In this document: positions 9,084-17,798 of the stretch, piece by piece
Layout of the letters: each line of letters begins with the position of its first letter
Numbering within the stretch: position 1 is the stretch's first letter
Assembly: GCA_014240385.1 (NCBI GenBank)
Contig: JAAZXA010000024.1
Coordinates: forward strand, 1-60,322
Origin: Methanobacteriota archaeon
GTDB taxonomy: Archaea > Thermoplasmatota > Poseidoniia > Poseidoniales > Poseidoniaceae
Length of the DNA stretch: 60,322 nt
Direction of reading: 5' to 3'
Translations under genes and position numbers: made by a program
The notes under the pieces: model-generated
Database searches by the model: none
What the model was told of the DNA's origin: nothing
The model's input: only the letters and a program-made list of their open reading frames with translations

Positions 9084-11201
9084 TTGACAAGTAGAATCAC
9101 TTCGCCAAACCCGATGGGACTCGATTATGAGCCATATGTCTCGGCTGAGAAAGACCTTCCAGAATTAACACCACGTGTTATTATCATCGGGATTATTCTT
9201 GGGGCTGTTATGACTGCGGCAAATGCCTACCTAGGAATGTTAGTTGGCATGACAGTTAGCGCATCTATTCCTGCCGCCGTCATGTCAATGCTAATTCTAC
9301 GTGGATTAAAATTTAAAGATGTTTCAATTCTAGAAAACAATTCTGTTCAGACAATGGCATCTGCCGGAGAAAGCCTTGCGGCTGGAATTATTTTCACTAT
9401 ACCTGCGCTTTTAGTAATGGGTGTTTGGTCAGATATTAACTGGCTAGACACTTTCATAATAGCCTTCCTTGGAGGGGTTTTAGGTTGTATGTTCACCATT
9501 GCTCTACGCAAGGTATTCATCGTTGAAGAAGCCCTTCCATATCCTGAAGGTGTAGCATGTAAGGAAGTACTTGTTTCTGGTGAAGAAGGTGGTGGAGGGC
9601 TTATTGCAATCGTTTATGCTCTAATTATTGGTGCAATCTTTGGTTGGGTCGTTAAGGGAATGCACCTGACAAAGCACATGGTTCATAGGGCCTTTGACTT
9701 GGGTGCTGCCAGAGTCTATGTGGGCTCAGAAATGTCAATCGCTTTATTTTCAGTTGGCTATATTGTTGGGTTGAGAATAGCCTCTTTCATTTTCCTGGGT
9801 GGGGTTTTAGGATTCGGGATATTAGTTCCCCTATATGGTCTGATAAATGGCTGGCCAGCATTTGAAGTCAACCATTTGGGAGAAGTCCTTCCTGTTTCAT
9901 CGACAGAAGCGTTCATGATTATTTGGAATGAGCAAATTCGCTTCATTGGAGTAGGAGCCATGGTAGTTGGTGGCGTCTACACTTTGTGGTCGATGCGTAA
10001 AACAATTTTAGTTGGCTTCAAGAAAGCACTAAATTTCAATGAGGATGGAGAAAGGCAAGTACTTCGCACCGAAATTGATTTAGATATGCGTAAAGTACTG
10101 CTAGTTTGTGCCGTAATCACTGTTCTGACATTCTTGTTTTATTGGTGGAAAACGGGGAGTATATTGTTGGCTTTGGTGGGTGCTGGTTTCTTAGCAGTGG
10201 CTGCTTTCTTCTTTTCTGCGGTTGCTGGTTATATCGCTGGAGTAGTGGGGTCATCTAATTCTCCTGTTTCGGGAATGACCATTGCAACTCTCCTATTCAC
10301 TGCAATATTAGTATGGTTGGTGGGGGACGTTATCCTTGGAATGCCAGAGCAGGATTTGATGTTCGCCACTTTGATTATCGCTGCTGTTGTAGCCGTTAAT
10401 GCAGCGATTGCAGGTGATGTAATGCAGGATTTGAAAACCGGACATATGGTTGGTGCAACTCCTCGTAAACAACAAATCGCAGAATTAATCGGTGTCATTG
10501 TAGGTGCAATAGTAATCGGACCTGTACTCTGGTTGCTGAATAAGGCATTCGTTATTACTAAAACACATTGTTCCCGATTATTAGCAGATGGTCAAGATGT
10601 CGATTGCGATACGGCATTATTAGCCCCTCAGGCAGAATTGATTGGCTCGATTATTCAAGCGGTATTTGGAGGAAGTCTAAATCTTCCAATGATCACTTTG
10701 GGGGCAATAATTGCAGCCATCATTATTTGGAGGAAAATGCCAGTCATGTCGGTTGCCATTGGAATTTATTTACCGCTTGGACTTTCTGTGCCAATCGTTG
10801 TTGGTGGTCTTGTCAGCCATGTGGTCATTCGCTCTGCATATCGAAGAGTTGACGGAGAATTATTGGAAGAACCATCACAGAAAGCCAAGGATGCTGGCGA
10901 GGAGGTGTCTGCTCGGGGAGTCTTACTAGGGGCTGGTTTCATCGCCGGAGAATCGTTAATGGGGGTCTTAATCGCCTTCTTTATCGTCGTTTGGGAGGCT
11001 CCGCACAAGTGGTTTGGACTTGGGACACTTGGGGATTTTTGGAGTCTGTTGTTCTATGCTTGGTTTATCGGAGTCTTCATTTTCCTCGCCACCAGAGCAT
11101 TACCAAAACCTCGCGATGGTTCGAATTTATTGACTGATGCGATGGCTGTTTTGACTGATGGTTGTCGTAAATTCGTGAAGGCAATGAAGCCACCGCGATG
11201 A
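9084..11201 (+). CDS. OPT-family oligopeptide/metal-chelate transporter
   Basis: A very hydrophobic protein of 705 residues with about 15 membrane helices. The N-terminal block with GAVMTAANAYLGMLVGMT is the signature of the oligopeptide transporter (OPT) family. It is followed by ENNSVQTMASAGESLAAG, EEALPYPEGVACKEVL, DVMQDLKTGHMVGATPRKQQ and a C-terminal GVLLGAGFIAGESL segment, all family landmarks. OPT proteins import small peptides or metal chelates with protons across the cytoplasmic membrane. The substrate here cannot be told. The start is a TTG at 9084 or an ATG at 9114 (residue 11), and neither has a ribosome site. It is divergent from the P-type ATPase. Confidence 0.92.
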   Translation: MTSRITSPNPMGLDYEPYVSAEKDLPELTPRVIIIGIILGAVMTAANAYLGMLVGMTVSASIPAAVMSMLILRGLKFKDVSILENNSVQTMASAGESLAAGIIFTIPALLVMGVWSDINWLDTFIIAFLGGVLGCMFTIALRKVFIVEEALPYPEGVACKEVLVSGEEGGGGLIAIVYALIIGAIFGWVVKGMHLTKHMVHRAFDLGAARVYVGSEMSIALFSVGYIVGLRIASFIFLGGVLGFGILVPLYGLINGWPAFEVNHLGEVLPVSSTEAFMIIWNEQIRFIGVGAMVVGGVYTLWSMRKTILVGFKKALNFNEDGERQVLRTEIDLDMRKVLLVCAVITVLTFLFYWWKTGSILLALVGAGFLAVAAFFFSAVAGYIAGVVGSSNSPVSGMTIATLLFTAILVWLVGDVILGMPEQDLMFATLIIAAVVAVNAAIAGDVMQDLKTGHMVGATPRKQQIAELIGVIVGAIVIGPVLWLLNKAFVITKTHCSRLLADGQDVDCDTALLAPQAELIGSIIQAVFGGSLNLPMITLGAIIAAIIIWRKMPVMSVAIGIYLPLGLSVPIVVGGLVSHVVIRSAYRRVDGELLEEPSQKAKDAGEEVSARGVLLGAGFIAGESLMGVLIAFFIVVWEAPHKWFGLGTLGDFWSLLFYAWFIGVFIFLATRALPKPRDGSNLLTDAMAVLTDGCRKFVKAMKPPR

Positions 11202-11283
11202 GGAAATCTACTCCTTGAAACGGATTGCTTGAATGTCAATGTTGAAAGGCTGCCCAGCAAGGCCAACCAACTGAGGCGAATCC

Positions 11284-12129
11284 ATGATGGCGACAACAAC
11301 TGCTGACATTGCAAATTTAGAAGCAATTGCAACCCGCTGTAGAGCTCAAATATTGCGTATGACTCATCGTGCTGCTGCTGGCCACCCTGGTGGCTCACTT
11401 TCTGAAATCGACATCCTTGTTGCGCTCTATTTCAGTCGCCTAAATTTGGACCCTAATGAACCAAAATTAGTAGAAAGAGATAGATTCATCCTTTCTAAAG
11501 GTCATGCAAGCCCAGGAATGTATGCAGTATTAGCAGAAAAAGGATTCATCACAGAAGAAGACCTCTCTTCATACCGTGTATTAGGGGGAGTTTGCCAAGG
11601 ACATGTCGATGCGAAGTGGACTCCTGGCATAGACTTCAGTGCTGGCTCGCTTGGCATGGGTCTATCGTTTGGAATGGGTACTGCAATCGCAGCTCGCTTG
11701 GATGGGAGCGAAAGGAGCACATGGGTGATGATTGGCGATGGTGAGATGCAGGAAGGGAGTGTTTGGGAAGCGGCAATGGCAGCCGCTCATCATGAACTCG
11801 GAAACCTCAATGTGTTTGTCGATAAAAACAATATTCAAAATGATGACTTTGTTGAAGTGCAAATGAGAATGTTCGATATCCCTGCGAAGTGGGCTGGCTT
11901 TGGCTGGGCTGTTAGGGAGTGTGATGGGCACGATATGCAACAAATTCTTGATGCCATAGCTTGGGCAGATAGTATTACTGATAGACCGGCTGTAGTCATC
12001 GCAAATACAATCAAGGGCAAGGGTATTTCTTACATGGAAAACAACCCAGCCTTCCATGGTGCAGCGCCAAATGACGAGCAACTTGGCATCGGGTTAGCAG
12101 AACTCGGTATTTTCGAGGTGGGAGCATGA
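11284..12129 (+). CDS. Transketolase, N-terminal (thiamine diphosphate-binding) subunit
   Basis: This is the separate pyrophosphate-binding half of a split transketolase, 281 residues. It carries HRAAAGHPGGSLSEIDIL near residue 30 and the GDG-(x)n-NN thiamine motif as GDGEMQEGSVWEAA followed by FVDKNN. The substrate-phosphate strand KGKGISYMEN is near the end. With the C-terminal subunit it moves two-carbon ketol units between sugar phosphates in the non-oxidative pentose phosphate pathway. Two ATGs in tandem follow GAGGCG. Its stop overlaps the ATG of the second subunit by four bases, which suggests coupled translation of the two halves. Confidence 0.93.
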   Translation: MMATTTADIANLEAIATRCRAQILRMTHRAAAGHPGGSLSEIDILVALYFSRLNLDPNEPKLVERDRFILSKGHASPGMYAVLAEKGFITEEDLSSYRVLGGVCQGHVDAKWTPGIDFSAGSLGMGLSFGMGTAIAARLDGSERSTWVMIGDGEMQEGSVWEAAMAAAHHELGNLNVFVDKNNIQNDDFVEVQMRMFDIPAKWAGFGWAVRECDGHDMQQILDAIAWADSITDRPAVVIANTIKGKGISYMENNPAFHGAAPNDEQLGIGLAELGIFEVGA

Positions 12130-13067
12130 GTCGGATGGCAGCAACACGTGATGGCTACGGCCAAGGTTTGCTCAACATTTCAGGTGATGAAAGAGTTGTA
12201 GTCTTGGAAGCAGATCTCGGGAAATCTACCAAGTCTCTTCACTTCCGCAAACAATTTCCTGAGCGCACCGTTTCTTGCGGAATTGGTGAACAAAATATGA
12301 TGCTGGTTGCGGCGGGGCTAGCTGCAAGTGGGTACAAGCCATTTGCAAGTACTTTTGCAATCTTTACAGAAAGGGCTTTTGAACAAATCCGAAATGGTGT
12401 GGCTAGGCCAAATCTTCCTGTGCATATATGCGGAAGCCATGGCGGTACGCACACAGGAACTGATGGCGGCAGTGCCCAATCAATTGAGGATTTGGCGATT
12501 TACAGAACCTTGCCAAATATGACCGTGATGCACCCTTGCGATGATGTTAGCGCAGCCGAATTAACTCGCCAATGTTTGGAACTATCAGGTCCATCTTACA
12601 TGCGAACAGCGCGCAATAAAACGATGGTCCTACATGAAGATAAAATTGAGGATATAAAAATCGGAAGGGGTATTGTACTACGCGATGGAAGTGATGTTTG
12701 CATCATCGCTTGTGGAGTATTAGTTTCTAAAGCACTCGAAGCTGCTGAGAAATTAGCGGGAGATGGTATTGATGCATGTGTAATAGACATGCATACACTC
12801 AAGCCACTCGATGGTGATTTAATCAATAGGGTGGCGGCAACAGCAGGATGTATTGTTAGCGCTGAAGACCATTCAATAATCGGCGGCCTTGGGGGTGCAA
12901 TAGCAGAGCATCTCTCATCTAATCATCCCGTACCACTTGAGAGAGTCGGTGTCAAAGACAGATTTGGGGAATCAGGTCAGGCGGAAGAAATGCTAGATCT
13001 TTTAGGATTAAATACCGGAGATATTATCGAAGCAGCACATAAAGCAATCAGTAGAAAGAGTAAGTAA
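12126..13067 (+). CDS. Transketolase, C-terminal subunit
   Basis: The 313-residue product is the pyrimidine-binding half plus C-terminal domain. CGIGEQNMMLVAAGLA near residue 52 contains the catalytic Glu that activates thiamine diphosphate. HICGSHGGTHTGTDG follows, and the C-terminal domain includes IVSAEDHSIIGGLGG. It overlaps the N-terminal subunit gene by four bases and is followed at 13086 by transaldolase, so the operon supplies the sugar-rearranging steps for ribose 5-phosphate. GGGAGC lies just before the ATG. Confidence 0.93.
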   Translation: MSRMAATRDGYGQGLLNISGDERVVVLEADLGKSTKSLHFRKQFPERTVSCGIGEQNMMLVAAGLAASGYKPFASTFAIFTERAFEQIRNGVARPNLPVHICGSHGGTHTGTDGGSAQSIEDLAIYRTLPNMTVMHPCDDVSAAELTRQCLELSGPSYMRTARNKTMVLHEDKIEDIKIGRGIVLRDGSDVCIIACGVLVSKALEAAEKLAGDGIDACVIDMHTLKPLDGDLINRVAATAGCIVSAEDHSIIGGLGGAIAEHLSSNHPVPLERVGVKDRFGESGQAEEMLDLLGLNTGDIIEAAHKAISRKSK

Positions 13068-13085
13068 AAAATGGAGTTGAAAAAA

Positions 13086-13748
13086 ATGGAATTTTTCCTA
13101 GACACAGCAGAAGTAGAAGAAGTGAGAGAAATAGCAGCATGGGGAATACTTGATGGAGTTACTACCAATCCAAGTTTGATTAAAAAATCTGGACGGGATT
13201 TCAAGCAAGTGGTATCAGAAATTGCTGAACTATGTGATGGTCCAATCTCAGCCGAAGTCACCTCTTTGGATACCGACGGAATGGTAAGAGAAGGTTTGGA
13301 ATTGAAAGAGACTCTACCTCCAAATGTCATCATCAAAGTTCCATGCACTCCTGAAGGATTGGCTGCAACAAAAATACTTTCTGACCAAGGAATCGGCGTC
13401 AATGTAACTCTAATCTTCAATGCTTCCCAAGCGATAATGGCTGCAAAGGCTGGGGCAATGTACGTCTCACCATTTATTGGTCGACTGGATGACACTGGGG
13501 CAGATGGTATGGAATTAATAGCCGAAATCATGCGTATCTGGGACAATTATCCCACTATCGAAACAAAAGTATTAGCAGCATCCATCCGCCATCCAATGCA
13601 CATGCTACAAGCGATGCAAATGGGCGCTCATACTGCAACAATGCCCACCAAAATCTTCAGACAATTGATGAAACATCCTCTGACCGATTCAGGTATTTCT
13701 CAATTCTTGTCCGACTGGGCAGAGGTTGAAGCAGCCGGTAATGCATGA
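13086..13748 (+). CDS. Transaldolase, small fructose-6-phosphate-aldolase type
   Basis: From the ATG at 13086 (GGAG upstream) the product is 220 residues and starts MEFFLDTAEVEEV, the normal N-terminus of the small transaldolase/FSA family. An ATG 15 bases earlier would add five residues. DGVTTNPSLIKKSG and the Schiff-base lysine in IIKVPCTPEGLAA are present, as are NVTLIFNASQA and SPFIGRLDD. It transfers dihydroxyacetone units or cleaves fructose 6-phosphate; family members differ in activity, so the exact reaction is not certain. It is directly downstream of split transketolase in one transcription unit. Confidence 0.92.
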   Translation: MEFFLDTAEVEEVREIAAWGILDGVTTNPSLIKKSGRDFKQVVSEIAELCDGPISAEVTSLDTDGMVREGLELKETLPPNVIIKVPCTPEGLAATKILSDQGIGVNVTLIFNASQAIMAAKAGAMYVSPFIGRLDDTGADGMELIAEIMRIWDNYPTIETKVLAASIRHPMHMLQAMQMGAHTATMPTKIFRQLMKHPLTDSGISQFLSDWAEVEAAGNA

Positions 13749-13830
13749 TAATTAGTGGATAACCTCGTACTCTAATCCTCAAAAGGCTTGAAGAAGGGAT
13801 GGAGTCTCACTTGAGTTGGGAGGGCTGGAT

Positions 13831-14361
13831 ATGGTTGACCGTCGTGAGAAATTACAGCAGTTATTAGATGGTGAATTAGATCCATCTGAAATCATTTCTG
13901 ACCCCACTCTTGCTAGTTTAGCAGAACGGATTTATGGTATGGACATTAAGGCAATATTGGCCGAAAAAGGGATAGAAATGCCTTCAGGTGATAATACTTC
14001 TAAACCCTCAACATCCTTGATTGAAGTTGTTCCCAGTTCAAATTTACCCCCACCTGCACCCCTTGGAAACCTTCCTGCACTCGAACAAACAACTGCTACA
14101 AGTAGAAACACTTTGTTCATTTTGCTTGGAGTTCTAGCCTTATCAATCGCCTTACTCAATTTAGTAATGGGGCTTGGAGAGTTATACAATCCTTGTACAA
14201 CTGATTGGTGTGCTGATAACTCAAAACTCATCTGGTTAGCTCCCCATCAACTATCTCAAGATGGTGGTTGGGGTTCTGTGGGCGCTGCAGGGATACCTGA
14301 TTATGCGATGATTGGTGGTGGACTGATTCTAACTTTACTCGGTCTAAGAAAGAAGGCTTGA
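13831..14361 (+). CDS. Two-helix membrane protein of unknown function
   Basis: From the ATG at 13831 (GGAGGG eight bases upstream; a TTG at 13816 is less likely) this is a 176-residue protein I do not recognise. Residues 1-65 are hydrophilic and helical, with a short helix-turn-like start (DRREKLQQLLDGELDPSE). A Pro-rich linker follows. One helix lies near 86-112, then a luminal loop with NPCTTDWCADN, which could form a disulfide, and a final helix ends in Arg-Lys-Lys. It lies between transaldolase and ProRS with short spacing. Confidence 0.75.
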   Translation: MVDRREKLQQLLDGELDPSEIISDPTLASLAERIYGMDIKAILAEKGIEMPSGDNTSKPSTSLIEVVPSSNLPPPAPLGNLPALEQTTATSRNTLFILLGVLALSIALLNLVMGLGELYNPCTTDWCADNSKLIWLAPHQLSQDGGWGSVGAAGIPDYAMIGGGLILTLLGLRKKA

Positions 14362-14371
14362 GGTGAAATCG

Positions 14372-15895
14372 ATGTCTGGACCTGCAAAGGCAAAGCGCGG
14401 CATTCCTCAAAAAGAGGATTTCAATGAATGGTACCCCTTTATCGTAGAAGCGGCAGAACTCGTTGACAAAAGATATCCAATCAAAGGTATGGACGTTTGG
14501 AGGCCATACGGCTGGAAAGCCATGCGCCTTATTGATGGATTAACCCACGCAGAAATGGAGAGGTCCGAGCACGAAGAATACCGATTCCCATTGTTAATCC
14601 CTGAGAATCTTCTTGAAAAGGAAAATAGATTGGTTGCTCTTCTAAAAAAAGCCCGCGACGAAGGCGTGGAGCCAGAGGAATTGCGAATAGATGAAGATGA
14701 AGCCGGCTTTAAAAAAGAAGTTTACTGGGTCAAACATGCAGGTGAAAACGAATTAGATATTCCGATGTTTTTGCGTCCAACTTCAGAAACTGCGATGTAC
14801 ACAATGTTCCCACTTTGGATTCGCTCTCACGCTGATTTACCTCTGAAAACATATCAGATGGTGAACACATTCCGCTATGAGACTAAGCAAACTCGCTCAT
14901 TTATCAGGGTGCGTGAAATTCATTTCTTTGAGGCCCATACTGCTCACATAGATGAGGCATGCGCTAGTAGGCAAATCGATGAGGACCTTGAAATTGTAGG
15001 TAATATTATGGCCGCTATGTGTTTGCCAGTTTTGATTTCTAAGCGCCCTGTTTGGGATACATTTCCTGGCGCTTGGTATACAATTGCTATCGACGTTGTC
15101 ATGCCAAATGGTAGGACCCTACAAGTGGCCAGTGTCCATCATTATAGAGACCAATGGGCCAAGGCATTCGATATTAAATATGAAGATGAAAATGGTGAGT
15201 TCCAGAATTGTCACCAAACCACATATGGGATGTCAGAGCGCTTATTGGGTGCAGTAGTTGGTATGCATGGAGATGATTCAGGTCTAATCATGCCCCCAAA
15301 AATCGCACCTATTCAAATCGTGATTATACCTGTTCTGAAGAAAGGGCAAGAGGAAATGGTCAATGAATCAGCAAGTCAATTGGCCAATGAACTGAGAGCA
15401 GCAGGATTCAGAGTTAAGGTAGATTCCCGCGATATGCGCCCAGGGCAGAAATATTACGACTGGGAAATAAAGGGAGTTCCATTAAGGTTTGAACTAGGAC
15501 CAAGAGACATTGACAAAAACAGTGTTTTCGCTGCTCGAAGAACAGGTGGAAAAACTCCTCTCGATAGGAGCGAAATAATTACGCTTGCACATGCTCAATT
15601 AGCAGAAATAGAATCTGAATTGATCCAGAGAGCAGCACAGCACATGAAAGGAAAAACACAACCCTTGCCAGAGTTAATTGAATGTGATGGGAAATGGACT
15701 GTTGAGGGTGAAATAGCAGATGGTGTTGTGTTTGAAATCGCCTTTGATGGCAGTGATGCTGAAGCGGAAATAATCGAAAGGACCTGTGGATTAACTTTCT
15801 TGGGTGATGCAGTTGAAGCTTATTCAGAACCAAAGCCCTGTGTTATTACCGGAAATAATACCAAGCGAAGAGTTTGGTTAGCAAGGACTTACTAA
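14372..15895 (+). CDS. proS: Prolyl-tRNA synthetase, archaeal/eukaryotic type
   Basis: The ATG at 14372 has GAGGTG six bases upstream; a GTG at 14363 would add three residues. The 507-residue class II enzyme has the archaeal/eukaryotic N-terminus (EDFNEWYPFIVEAAEL), motif 2 region TFRYETKQTRSFIRVREI, and FEAHTAH. The anticodon-binding domain follows (IAPIQIVIIPV), then the extra C-terminal domain. It charges tRNA-Pro with proline. Some archaeal/eukaryotic ProRS carry a C-terminal zinc site; here the C-terminal domain shows cysteines in ELIECDGKW, ERTCGLTF and KPCVITG. It ends 10 bases before the convergent CoaBC gene. Confidence 0.95.
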   Translation: MSGPAKAKRGIPQKEDFNEWYPFIVEAAELVDKRYPIKGMDVWRPYGWKAMRLIDGLTHAEMERSEHEEYRFPLLIPENLLEKENRLVALLKKARDEGVEPEELRIDEDEAGFKKEVYWVKHAGENELDIPMFLRPTSETAMYTMFPLWIRSHADLPLKTYQMVNTFRYETKQTRSFIRVREIHFFEAHTAHIDEACASRQIDEDLEIVGNIMAAMCLPVLISKRPVWDTFPGAWYTIAIDVVMPNGRTLQVASVHHYRDQWAKAFDIKYEDENGEFQNCHQTTYGMSERLLGAVVGMHGDDSGLIMPPKIAPIQIVIIPVLKKGQEEMVNESASQLANELRAAGFRVKVDSRDMRPGQKYYDWEIKGVPLRFELGPRDIDKNSVFAARRTGGKTPLDRSEIITLAHAQLAEIESELIQRAAQHMKGKTQPLPELIECDGKWTVEGEIADGVVFEIAFDGSDAEAEIIERTCGLTFLGDAVEAYSEPKPCVITGNNTKRRVWLARTY

Positions 15896-15905
15896 AGCCA
15901 TACGG

Positions 15906-17099
15906 CTACCTTTCGATTAAAGTCCGTATTGCTTTTGCAATATCCGCAGTGTCCTGCAAAGCCCAATGCTCACCCAGTGAATCAATTAGATGTGCACGAG
16001 GTTTGTTTGTATCCAATAAGTCCTCAAGACGGTTTGCAATAACTGCAGTCATTCCAGAGTTCTTTATCTGGGCCAATGCGCGGTGAACTAAGTCACTAAT
16101 TTTCACTCCCGTTTCTAGTTTAAAACCAATCCTTGTACAATTTTCACATAGTTCTTGAAGTTCCTTAATGTGCTTTTGCCCCTCTTTCAAAGTAATATTC
16201 CAATCACCTTGTTGTGATGCAAATTTCCCTAATCTAGGTTCATCAACTAGATAATCCAATACTGCAGCGCAATGAACCCATGCTTGGATATCATCGTTTG
16301 ATAATGCAATGCATTCCCTCAGCATCTCATCAGGCTCATCTGCTTGAATAACCAGTGGTAATGCAAAGGCTGCTTGTACAGTTGTTGTGCCAGCCACAAC
16401 CGTCACATCATGCCCATGCCGGTGTAAATCCTCTGCAATCGCCCAACCGGTACCTCCACTGCTGGTATTTTGCACATATCGAATATCATCAATAGGGCTG
16501 CGAGTTGCACCGAGTGTAATTACAATGGATTTCCTATTTGCTTTTTCCTTGTTAATGAAATGACAGAAAGCAGCCACAAGTGAGATAGGATTATCTTGCT
16601 TTCTTTTACCTTCAATGATTGGCCCCCAGTGAAGGCTCATTCCATAATTTTTCAATTCTGATTCAATATCTATTGTGATTGGATCTTTAGCCAGATTATC
16701 ATGCATACTTGGCACCATCATGATGGGTATTTTTCTACCTCGGGCGGCTGATAATGCCATCAATAGTGGCGTATCCATCATTCCTTGTGCAACTGAAGCC
16801 ATATGATGGCGAGTAGTTGGGCAAACCAATACCGCATCCACATCATCCAATTGCCTCATTTCGCCCTCCCAATCGGTAATGACTTCAGAAGCGCTCGCCC
16901 AAGATAATGCCAGAGGTGTGATGATTTTTTGGGCAGAATGGGACATTAATACGACTACATCTGCACCATGCCTTCGTAGTTCTCTTGCCACTTTTACAGA
17001 TTCAACCGCGGCAATGCCACCACTAACTCCCAACAATATGGAAAGGCCAGAAAGTGAGTCTCCTTGTGGAATGACTCCGGTATCCCGAATGTTGGTCAT
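15906..17099 (-). CDS. coaBC: CoaBC: phosphopantothenoylcysteine synthetase/decarboxylase with unusual decarboxylase site
   Basis: The 397-residue protein has an N-terminal flavoprotein domain (LLGVSGGIAAVESVKVAREL) and a C-terminal synthetase domain (TLGATRSPIDDIRYVQNTSSGG). Together they normally convert 4'-phosphopantothenate to 4'-phosphopantetheine in coenzyme A synthesis. In ungapped comparison with remembered E. coli Dfp, the decarboxylase histidine of the GHIEL motif is Glu80 here (GEMRQL). The APATA motif reads CPTTRHH and PAMN reads PSMHDN. The flap cysteine is absent, which is also true of the remembered Methanocaldococcus protein, but that protein keeps the histidine. The synthetase half looks intact. 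The decarboxylase half may be altered or use a neighbouring His. The gene converges on proS. Confidence 0.85.
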   Translation of the reverse strand: MTNIRDTGVIPQGDSLSGLSILLGVSGGIAAVESVKVARELRRHGADVVVLMSHSAQKIITPLALSWASASEVITDWEGEMRQLDDVDAVLVCPTTRHHMASVAQGMMDTPLLMALSAARGRKIPIMMVPSMHDNLAKDPITIDIESELKNYGMSLHWGPIIEGKRKQDNPISLVAAFCHFINKEKANRKSIVITLGATRSPIDDIRYVQNTSSGGTGWAIAEDLHRHGHDVTVVAGTTTVQAAFALPLVIQADEPDEMLRECIALSNDDIQAWVHCAAVLDYLVDEPRLGKFASQQGDWNITLKEGQKHIKELQELCENCTRIGFKLETGVKISDLVHRALAQIKNSGMTAVIANRLEDLLDTNKPRAHLIDSLGEHWALQDTADIAKAIRTLIER

Positions 17100-17186
17100 A
17101 ATATTTGCCAGCGAGTAGGACTCAAAGCACCTTCGGCTACAACTCTGACCGATTGCATCATGAACAGGTAATGGCTGGGGGTATTA

Positions 17187-17795
17187 ATGACAAGTGATGC
17201 GGGGGGATTTGAACTCCCTCAAAATAATTCATTGCTTCCTTCTCAAGATCCTTTGCAGGCTTTGCATAGGCAAATCTATTGGGTGATGTTAGGTACAATC
17301 GGACTTTTGGCATTGATTTGTTATTCATTGATTAATGCGGTATTTGCAAGTAAGGGCTGGGTTGTCATATTTCCCTGTATTATTTTGGGAATGGGTTGGT
17401 CAGGATTCAAGAATAAAAAGGTCTGGGCTTATCCCTTTGCGGTGGGATTAAATGCAGTGGGTGTAATGCTTTTTGCCCTTATTGGATTGCTTCTAATAAT
17501 TAGTTTCGATGGTTTTTCAATCCTTATAGGAGTATTAATGGTTTTTTCATCAGTACAATCTTGGAGACGCCTAACAGTAATGAGAAATCCACTATTCAAA
17601 GCATGGTATTTAGGACTGAACATCCCGATGATGGGAATGGGCCTTGATGAAGGAGAAATATATTCATCCTGCCCTCACTGCTCATCAGTATTGGCAATCC
17701 AGCCATCAAGATTGACAGCAGAAGATAAATGCCCATCATGCCATGGTCCGCTAGTTAGTGGTGAAACAATTAGGCAATTGAATGAAGAAGAATGA
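17187..17795 (+). CDS. Membrane protein with C-terminal zinc ribbon
   Basis: A 202-residue protein with four predicted membrane helices between about residues 30 and 125. A cytoplasmic C-terminus follows with a CPHC...CPSC zinc ribbon near 157-184, the two pairs separated by about 20 residues. The N-terminal 25 residues are polar. I do not recognise a family beyond small zinc-ribbon membrane proteins. The ATG at 17187 is the first in frame, preceded by GGGGG at about eight bases. Its stop lies three bases from the convergent stop of the actin-like gene. Confidence 0.8.
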   Translation: MTSDAGGFELPQNNSLLPSQDPLQALHRQIYWVMLGTIGLLALICYSLINAVFASKGWVVIFPCIILGMGWSGFKNKKVWAYPFAVGLNAVGVMLFALIGLLLIISFDGFSILIGVLMVFSSVQSWRRLTVMRNPLFKAWYLGLNIPMMGMGLDEGEIYSSCPHCSSVLAIQPSRLTAEDKCPSCHGPLVSGETIRQLNEEE

Positions 17796-17798
17796 TTC

